Assembly: GCA_026214975.1 (NCBI GenBank)
Contig: CM047813.1
Location: 31,026,589 to 31,090,588, forward strand
Direction of reading: 5' to 3'
From: Gentiana macrophylla
Lineage: Eukaryota > Streptophyta > Magnoliopsida > Gentianales > Gentianaceae
DNA length: 64,000 bases
Position 1 is the first letter of the stretch. Each line of letters opens with the position of its first letter. Below the pieces are notes generated by a model. The model did not search any database. It saw only the letters and a program-made list of their open reading frames with translations, and was not told where the DNA came from. A program made the translations under genes and the position numbers. Shown here piece after piece: positions 56,041 through 64,000 of this stretch.

Positions 56041-58990
56041 AACAATACGTATTTTATTACAACTCACAAAGTTCTGATAAAATTACATTACATAACACAA
56101 TAACAACTACCAACTACACCATAATATTAAACACATACAGCGAGCCACCCAGTAGAGCATCACCGTGATTTTTCCTATGCTGCATGAAAAACATAAATGT
56201 GTTATTGATTTGCATACAAATATCAGAAAAGTGCAACAGTATAGACATAAAAGTTTGAAAGAATGAGTACCTCAATGTTGTGCTTCATATCCTGCAAAAT
56301 ATGCAGAATTTACGAAAACAACGGATAAGCCAAATAGATCAAAGTACATGAAGCATACCGTTACAAATTGCAAGAATATGAATGTTCCGATCCATGTATA
56401 CATGACATAAGCAATAAGACTCTGAGCAGAGATCATAACAGATAAGATACATGACCTAAGCAATAAGGCTCTGAACAGATTACAAAGCTAGCAGAGAGCA
56501 TACAGATCTAGACTTAACAGACTAATCTGAACAGAGTAAAAACATGGACTTTGGTCCATACAACAGCATACAAATACGGACTCTAAAATTACTTGAGCAA
56601 CCTGTTGTTAGAGTCATGCAAGGCAATTAATAAAGCTCAGCTAGACAGTAATACTCTAAAACCTGAACACTTCTCTTAAGTGCCAAAAAGTGTTCAACCA
56701 AATTTAATTACCTGAACACTGCACACAGTATGCTTTCTTGATAATATAGAAGTTTGAAATATTATACAACAAAACAGAACATTTACTTAAGCACCGTTAA
56801 CTACAAACGTGAGAGCTTGTCGGGTTACAAAATCCACATCATCCGACCTCAATCTTCGTGCACTGGAAGACTGCAAACTTAACAAACACTAGAACTCTTA
56901 CAACTCCACATTTCAGGTCATCCATTAGACAACATGATAAAAAGAACAAAATATCAAGTTATCCTATCTACCCCAAACCTTATATCAAGTTCTCATATCT
57001 ATCTGCAAAAAATTATGTTGAGAACATAATTTCTAACCTGGTATTGCATGACATCAGGTTCACACATAATACAAACATAAATATGGAAAATCATATTAGT
57101 GGATGTCTAAGACCAAACCTGACAGTCCTGAACAAGACTGGAAACAAGCAGATTGGTCAACAACATATGCAAACAAGATCTAAGCAAGTTGGACAAACAT
57201 TTTCAAGACCTGAATTGAAACACAAATACATAGCACATAATGCAGACAATAATACCATAAAAACAAAACATGTTGCATATTTTTAGACAACCCAAAACAA
57301 AAACAAGGGCACTGAAAAATGGGACAAAAGAAGTACCTCATATGCTCAAATTACTGGGAGACTTGTCGTGTTATAAATTTCTTTTACCCCGTCTCATGTG
57401 AAGATAAAACTTCTTAACCTGCACAAGTTTATCAAATGAGTTTTTGGTAAATCTTTAAACAGACGAAAAGTTTAATTCACGTATCCGACTAAAATCAGCA
57501 ATGACCACACATAAATGATGAATAATTGTAGAATCTACTAATGTGAATTACATCTGACATCTCACCTTGTTGGAAAGTCCATGTCAATTTTTCACTTCAG
57601 AGTTCAGATAAAGTAAAGTGGTACCAAAATGTGCATTCAAACAATAAATCACAACCATTTCTAAAGCTCCGGAACTTTCAACTGCAGTAACACCAATCTT
57701 TGTCAACCACAAATCACTAAACACATTATACAGGGAGACACAAAGAGAACACTTCATATTCATAATCGGTGAAACCTATGAATGAAATTTGGAAAGGCTT
57801 GAACTTTCATACCTTAAGAAGAGCAATATGTAAAGAGAATTTCCGTCAATGCCATTCATCATAATGTTAATTAACACCATTAATTAGCATTACAATGACC
57901 TTCTAATCTCTCATAGGATGTAAATGAAACAAGTTCCACAACTTTTTGCCTACAAAACTGGTAAAGTGAGAGGCTAAAAATCAATTCTTGATATTACAAT
58001 TATGCAAGGGAAAAATGTAAATAATCGTAGTTCTCATTTCAGGTTTACCGCTCTTGGTGTAGTTAGCAAGTTGTACAGTGACCTATGTTTGACCTATATA
58101 CGAGAGAGTGTGTGTCTGTCATACTGTGATGTAATGAAATTCAAGAAAGTAAAGCTGAAAGAGTTCAAACACACCTGCAATTCCAGCCCAATATATATTT
58201 CTTCAGCTCCAAGAAACTATCTGACGCAAATATCTACGAATGATGAGATGCATTTTACATATCACAAAAGCATAGTAGCTTATTATGATATCATAAACAG
58301 ATCACTTCACCACCTTACATTTCTACTAACAGATTTGGCACATTATGGAAATCTCTCTTGTCTCTCCAGTGACAAGCTAGCTTTGGCCAGATATGATGAG
58401 GCACTGCAAAAAAGGAGAAGTGCCAACAAGTTTCCATGGTTGTGAAACAGACTGGGTTCTAAATAGCAAACAGGAGCAAGTGTCCAATAAGAAATCTCAT
58501 GCTATCACACAAACCAGATACATGTATGCTAAATAAATAAAATAAACAACATTTACAGAACCACAAAGTTTAGCTCAAATAAAAAATTAGTGCCACTAGT
58601 CTATCAAAAAACATATGTCTAAAAGTGGACAAATATGTCTGAAAGATCACGCAAGGTATGGAATATCGGTACAAACTTTTTTATTTTACTTATCCACTCT
58701 CTTTATCATCGTACTAACTGAATTATTTTCCTCCCATAAAATTATTATTATTATTTTTTAACATAAATTCCTGCTATAAATTTGCTGTAGTTGAATAATA
58801 TTATTATAATGCCATACTCGCTAGAAAAATGGTGGGGAAATCAGAGTTGGCATTAAACGTCGAAGGTGTAGAACAAGTAATGCCCGCAGGATCCAGCCTA
58901 CAACAGAGGCTGCAAAGCGGTAACAACATGCATTTTTTTTAATTAAGACAACTAGAATTTTAATTTCATCAATTATACATTTGTAGCTTT
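56041..58990. other. AT-rich sequence, probably interior of the third CACTA element
   Basis: No conserved protein was recognised on either strand. The longest frames (56858-57286 and 58002-58445, plus strand) have ordinary AT-rich composition and no family motif. Confidence 0.45.
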
Positions 58991-59039
58991 GTTTACCCGT
59001 TTTATATACATACATTTTTCTATAGGTAAAATATATAGT

Positions 59040-60914
59040 TTAATATTTTTAACGGGTCCGCGGACCCAATTTACATACATGTCTGTCCGACTATTCATAT
59101 CCTCATAGCTTCTTCAACATACTTACACAATATCAAAGTCAACATCATCTTCGACCGGTCAATATTCTTCTTGAGGAGGAGAAAGATAAAGTAAAAAAGA
59201 TAAGTATGGAAATACTTAGCAAAAGGTAGAAACACTGAATAATAACCATAAAACAGTCACAAGTAGAATTACAATTAGTACCAAGTATGTATAAAAGCAT
59301 ACTCACCTCTACTAGCCCGGATAATAAAGCTCAACCACCAAAGAGATCTGTAATACACATGGTCTAATGACACTTAATTTTCATGGTGAGAATGCACCAC
59401 GACATATCATCAACTCCTCATGTAGCACGGCCTTGCCCCGAGCGGAGTACTACTCCAAGTTGCGAAACAGAAACACGCCTCACCGAAAACCATGGTGTTT
59501 TATCTTTAGACTCATCACATCTATATTTGCACAATTATCTATCCACATATGTTAATTCATAAAAAATGATCTCCTAAAAACCACTATAACCATAATCCGT
59601 TCTACGGTAAAATACCTAGCGCGTTGCATAGATGATGTTGATTACTAAGCTCAACATCACACAAAGTCAAATAACGTCTTCATGTGCTCCCGTACCTTTT
59701 ACCATAGAGGATATTTGCAGGGTACGCAACCAGGGTCACCATAAAGCGGACACTTTGCTTTGCCACGTGATAATTAAGGTTACAAAACAACACAATTAAC
59801 ACGTGGAACACGATCATCATTCATGAAAACAGGGTCAGGCGCATGCTTCATCCTCTCACACGCATGCCTGGGCCACCAGAACTGATATTGCTAAAATCTC
59901 TGACCCCAAGCACACAACTTGGATGTACGCTTTACATGTCAGGTGAACACTTTGACCTCCCAAGCGTAGGCTTGGTTCATCTGAAATTCCTATCGTCCTA
60001 AGCGCATGCTTGGCATGTCCAAGCGCACGCTTGGTCGAACAGAATTAAAACCTGTCCAAACCGGCATCACATGCGCATGCCTGATGTCGATTTTTGCAAA
60101 ACATCAGACTGCAAAACTGGACAAATCTGCACCCAAAGTTCCAACCAAATCACACTGAACACTACACAATTCATTTCTGCAAATTGTACAAACAAAATAT
60201 ACCAAGCCAAAAGCACCAAACAACTTAGATTCAAATGAACACCCATTTACCTCGATTGCAACCTTGGTCGAGAAAAATAAACTTCCAAATGTCGATCTCC
60301 GGTACAATCTACAACTTCTATGATTCCTGCAATCAATTCGAACGGACTACGTAGAACACTTGAATTTCCCAAAACTCAAGAACAAAAACAGAATCTTAAG
60401 AGGGATATACAATATGCCTTATAGATTGAGATGAAAAGTATTACGAAATTATCCCCTCGCCTTGGTGATAACTTTTGCCTAATTTACCTGCAAAACCAAC
60501 GGCTTGATCAATCAGAAATGAAGAGGTTCCCTTGTTCTGTTTTTTTTTTTTTTCCTCAGACGAACTTCGAATATCCAGTTTTTTTTATTCTTTTATGACA
60601 ACTACCAGAGAAAGTGAGGTTAGTCGACTCTTTTTTTAAAGAGCTCTTGGTGAAGATTACCCAAGTAAGAAAGTCGATTTCTGCGACGACTGCGCCAAAA
60701 TCCGGATTAGTGATTTAGTGGGTTAGGATCTGGGAGGGCTTTAATAAAAAAAAAGCGAGGTTAGTGAAAATAGGTATTAACCTCCCTAATTTAATTCCCC
60801 GTTAATTGTTAATTAATTATCTTTAATTAATTATAATAAAAATATAATAATAATTAGAATATTTAAGTAATTCAAAATTACTATCTTGTCTTTAATGAGA
60901 AATCAGGATACTAC
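59040..60914 (-). repeat. Probable gypsy (chromovirus-type) LTR, minus strand, limits uncertain
   Basis: The proposed sense start is TGTAGTATCCTGATTTCTC at 60914, followed by AT-rich U3. It has a CATAGAAGTTGTAGAT block like those of other plant gypsy LTRs, a field of GCGCATGCTTGG palindromes (59840-60080), and GCTCGGGGCAAGGCCGTGC further on. The sense 3' end and TSD were not found, so 59040 is only approximate. Confidence 0.35.
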
Positions 60915-61394
60915 AGTTTTTCCTACATTATTATACAGAATAAGGAAAAGCTGTAAACCAGCTAAGGAATCAGTTACAATAGTTAAAACTAATTACCCAA
61001 CAACCATAACCTATCTATAGCTAAATTTCCTGTAAAAGTATTCGATGAAACCCTTTTAATACTAAGTTATAAGATCATCATCTACTGAAGTTGTAATGCT
61101 GCAGCCACATTGTGTGTCTCCATGTCCACAAGCGTCCGACATGCGAAAATTTAAACTCTTTACTTAATTTCCATGTCAACTGTCATAAATATTTAAACAC
61201 AAAGAAAATATGCGGAAGCTAGTTGAAACAAAATAAAAAGCTCGGAAACAATGTCCATTGGACTCATTGGAAGTGCGACGCTCAGCCTCAGTGCGGTGGC
61301 GCTCTAGTAGGGGCGGATACAACATGTTAAAAGAGGGGACCAACATATGCACCTACTGAGATCCACATTTTATTGTATTAAATGTGTTTTTTTG
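60915..61394. other. Short intergenic stretch
   Basis: No gene or repeat boundary was recognised. Confidence 0.4.
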
Positions 61395-61955
61395 TTAGAA
61401 AATATACAAAAACCACTAATGCCTCTGGTGGATCTTCGAGATTACTCTCGCCGACACGATTTCACCCTCCACGTGTAAATCATCGGTTGGTCCCTCGCGT
61501 TATGAATAAGTGCCAAGATGCGGCGTGTCGAGACACGAGGTAGTCTACGACGATCGACATTCGGCGGTGTAGGTCGGTGGTCCGAGTCGGTCTCAGGCAA
61601 GTCGATTAGGTCGACGCCGAGGGACAGTCATCCGCACTAGCCTTCTGAGCGCCCATTATCAAGATGATAAGCTTGGGCAGGCAAGGCCCATTAAGGGTAA
61701 ATGTGACAATAGCATAGACCAACCTAATGTTAGGGTTAGGGCATGCATTACCATTATAAATACGACGATCCGGGAACTACGTAGAGGCGATTCCTGGACA
61801 ATTACTGAGATACGTAAGCAATCTAAGACAAGCTCTTAGACTCGACCACAAATAACACCAATCACCATCACGTTAATAGGGCATTAGGGTCTTGGATATT
61901 CAACACTAGATTCACGAAGCCGGATTAATTAGGTGACATAATTGGTCATCGTCAT
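61395..61955 (+). repeat. 5' LTR (~560 bp) of the right-edge gypsy element
   Basis: It starts TGTTAGAAAATATAC and ends ATCGTCA, just before a TTGGCGGC... primer-binding-like site. A TATA box (CATTATAAATACGACG) lies at about 61752. The limits are inferred from the TG/CA ends and the following leader. There is no second LTR to compare. Confidence 0.6.
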
Positions 61956-62003
61956 TGGCGGCTAGAAGGAGGGCCTTCTACCGTTGAACACACTAGGATC
62001 TCG

Positions 62004-63131
62004 ATGCCTCCCAAGGATAAGATCGCCAGAAAGCTAACTCTAAGGCCACAGATCAACAAGGTTCGCAACTCTATGAACAAGTGGATCTGGATCCTGAGGA
62101 ACAAAGGATCCGGCAATGGATCTCCGCCCATGAGATCCCCAAACGAAGACGCAAGGTCTCGCTCCGAACACCAAGTTATTATGGATCAACCAGCGTGAAG
62201 TGGTCGCGAGTTAATGTCGAGGATTATAGCAGAGGCGTTCATGGCACAAAGCAGCGAGAGAGGGTGATAAGAAAGTAAGAATCTTTGTAGAAAATCCCAA
62301 GCGAGCTCCTGGGGACGAAGTCAGTGCATCTTCCAGCTCCGTGGAGAGAAAGAGACGTGAGATCCAACAGAAACATCAAAGGATGGATGAGGACAGCGTT
62401 AGGCAAGAGCTGGATGTTATTATGGGAAAAAATCAGGTCTCGCTGTGGTTGGAATCACCTTTCACGAAGGAGATTGAAGAGTTTCCAAAACCCAAGAAGT
62501 TTAAAATACCAAAGATAGAACCCTATGATGGCACCACTGACCCCAAGGATCATCTACATAGGTATCTATCTCGGGATGAGGTTGGACGGCGCTTTGATGC
62601 GATGCGATGTCGGGCTTTCGAGACGCTTTCGTTGGTCGAGAGCGGAGAGAATGGTTCACCAAGCTACGACCCGGGTCAATCTCTAGTTTTACCATGTTAG
62701 CTCGCAAGTTTCGAGATGCGTTTATTGTAAACAAGAAGTTCCACTTAAGCGCTACACACCTCATGAATATAAAGCAACAAAAAGATGAAACAGTGCTAGA
62801 ATATCTGAAGAGGTTCAACCTCGAGGCCATGCAAGTCAAGGACGCAGATGACCGACTTCTGATCACGTCGTTTGTGGGAGGGCTACGTAATACAAAGCTG
62901 TATATGAAGTTGAGCAGGGATGTCCCTCGTACCATTGACGAGTGTGTAATATGGTGCATGATTCATCTGGCGGGAAGAAGCGGTCGCGTAGACACACCCA
63001 ATCCGATTTGGATGGATTCGAAGAAGGACACTCGAGGTCCGAATAAGAATCGTCAAAGACGAACACCGGAGCAAGCCGACGCCTGGGACCGCATTATACG
63101 CCTATCTCGGACCGTCACAGGAAAGAAATGA
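62004..63131 (+). pseudogene. Ty3/gypsy (Tat-type) gag, frameshifted
   Basis: An N-terminal start (MPPKDKIARKLTLRPQ) shifts frame near 62085 (EEQRIRQWISAHEIP) and again before 62341. The segment 62341-62600 carries the Tat/Retand-type signature SPFTKEIEEFPKPKKFKIPK then YDGTTDPKDHLHRY. The core gag helices continue in another frame at 62607-63131 (REWFTKLRPGSISSF, then ARKFRDAF, ETVLEYLKRFNLEAM and ITSFVGGLRN). Gag normally forms the particle that packages element RNA. At least three frameshifts make it non-functional. Confidence 0.85.
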
Positions 63132-63635
63132 GCTACGTGCGATAAAGATCTCATCCCACTCAATCGGTCGCGCGGAGAAGTTTTGGCCATTATGATCTCG
63201 GCGGCATAGCAAAGAAACCGAGTCCACTAAAAGCCTTGAGAAAAGAAATCTGAGAAAATATTACGAGTTTCATAAGGATATATGTCACTTAAACGGAGGA
63301 ATGCTCGACTGAAGAGAGACATCGATGATTGTATTCAAGAAGGCAAGCTAGATTAGGTGGTTGACAGATCTTAGTGCAACGAGCCCAAAGGGCACAGAGA
63401 ATACAAGAGGAAGAATTCTGATCAAGGTCGAGATCGAGGTCACGACACTCAGAGGCATAGGGATCGATCACCACGTCGGGATCGATCACCAGGTCGAGAA
63501 AGAGACAACAGGGGCGACCATGATCGTGATAGGTACGATGATAATCGACCCAATAATTACGTCAATACGATCTTTAGGCCAGCTGAGAGCGAGAAAGACC
63601 GAGCCAGTCGAGAGCCAACTGACAGCTCGAGGGAA
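63132..63635 (+). other. Decayed gag-protease linker of the gypsy element
   Basis: There is no continuous frame. Fragments rich in Arg/Asp (DRSPRRDRSPGRE-like in one frame near 63465-63500) resemble the linker between gag and protease in Tat elements. Confidence 0.45.
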
Positions 63636-63644
63636 AATAAGAGA

Positions 63645-64000
63645 CTGAGATTTACGATGGAAGTCGGGTATGGACCCAAAGATGACATTCCCAAGTCTCG
63701 GAGTCACAGTGAGGGGTTGGTAATTGAAGCGGTGATTAGCCGAGCTCGGGTATCGAGAGTCTGCGTCGATAATGGTACCGCAGTAAACATCTTGTATTAC
63801 TCGGTTTTTAAGGCGATGAAACTTAAAGAGAAGGACATAGATCCTCTAGCGTCTCCTTTGTTTGGGTTCACAGGACAAGCGGTTCACCCCGTGAGATCGG
63901 TAAAGCTGCTAACGACGGTCGGAGATGGCGAGAAAGGAAGGACCCTCGAATTAAACTATGTGGTAGTCAAGGCTCCCTCGGCATACAATGTTATCTTGGG
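63645..64000 (+). CDS. Ty3/gypsy aspartic protease domain, cut by the window edge
   Basis: The frame is open to the window end, starting near LRFTMEVGYGPKDDIPK. It has the retropepsin-like active-site segment RVCVDNGTAVNILYYSVF (catalytic Asp codon at 63768-63770). LFGFTGQAVHPVRSVKL and LNYVVVKAPSAYNVILG follow, the latter being the usual conserved protease end. The active site reads Asp-Asn-Gly, where Tat elements usually have Asp-Gly-Gly or Asp-Ser/Thr-Gly. Reverse transcriptase should follow beyond the window. Confidence 0.8.
   Translation, partial: MRFTMEVGYGPKDDIPKSRSHSEGLVIEAVISRARVSRVCVDNGTAVNILYYSVFKAMKLKEKDIDPLASPLFGFTGQAVHPVRSVKLLTTVGDGEKGRTLELNYVVVKAPSAYNVIL

Noticed and set aside
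56858..57286. Plus-strand 142-codon frame
   Set aside because: Asn/Lys/Thr/Ser-rich with no domain pattern, consistent with chance in AT-rich DNA.
58002..58445. Plus-strand 147-codon frame
   Set aside because: No recognisable motif or codon bias, and it lies in AT-rich sequence of a likely CACTA interior.

Overview
This window looks like heterochromatic, repeat-packed nuclear DNA of a flowering plant, probably a eudicot. The evidence is the mix of elements: CACTA (En/Spm) transposons, long-LTR Athila-like Ty3/gypsy elements with the TGGCGCCGTTGCCGGGGA primer-binding site, Ty1/copia elements with TGGTATC-type primer-binding sites, and Stowaway and Tourist MITEs. I found no rRNA or tRNA genes, no CRISPR array and no bacterial features. 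Only one short reading frame, at 40324-40572, looks like a host gene. Almost everything else can be assigned to mobile elements, most with target-site duplications (TSDs) readable by eye.

Layout. 1-2526: the 3' end of a copia element (RNase H remnant, polypurine tract, 1818-bp 3' LTR). It sits inside an older minus-strand copia element with a 162-bp LTR (2527-5218). 5219-6482: AT-rich flank that duplicates the region upstream of the small gene at 40 kb. 6483-39380: a decayed outer CACTA-like element that starts in a ~400-bp fold-back. Inside it are a solo LTR (8168-8809, TSD CTAGG) and a second CACTA element (12554-38630, TSD ATA) with a broken TnpA-like gene. The inner CACTA contains a 19-kb Athila-like element (17546-36906, TSD CAAGG). 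Each LTR of that element has been split by another gypsy-type element: 19412-25450 (TSD GACGT) and 30250-35885 (TSD AAGAC). This makes a four-level nest. 39381-41858: flank, degenerate satellite, the small gene and a Stowaway MITE. 41859-55545: a copia element on the plus strand. Its primer-binding site is split by a small LTR element without pol (42161-44254). Its coding region is split by a minus-strand Athila-like element (45746-54440, TSD CACAT), which in turn holds a solo LTR (50217-51998, TSD CACAT). 55607 onward: the left end of another CACTA element, then unassigned sequence with a probable chromovirus-type LTR near 59-60.9 kb. 61395-64000: a Ty3/gypsy element of Tat type (LTR, frameshifted gag, start of protease) that runs off the window.

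Most interesting signals. (1) In all the Athila-like 3' ends here, a short stem-loop sits just upstream of the polypurine tract, with a compensatory base change between families. (2) The 19-kb Athila-like element is a mosaic: its two LTRs share U3 but have unrelated R-U5 halves, although its TSD is intact, and it keeps a second internal polypurine tract plus a partial U3. Both switch points lie at a sequence block shared by several LTR families. (3) Five copies of a stem-loop with covarying stems lie inside the pol-less element at 19-25 kb. (4) U3 arrays of short palindromes (core ACGGGCGT, GGTCGACC or GCGCATGC) occur in otherwise different LTR families. All element calls come from visual comparison within the window. 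No database search was possible.
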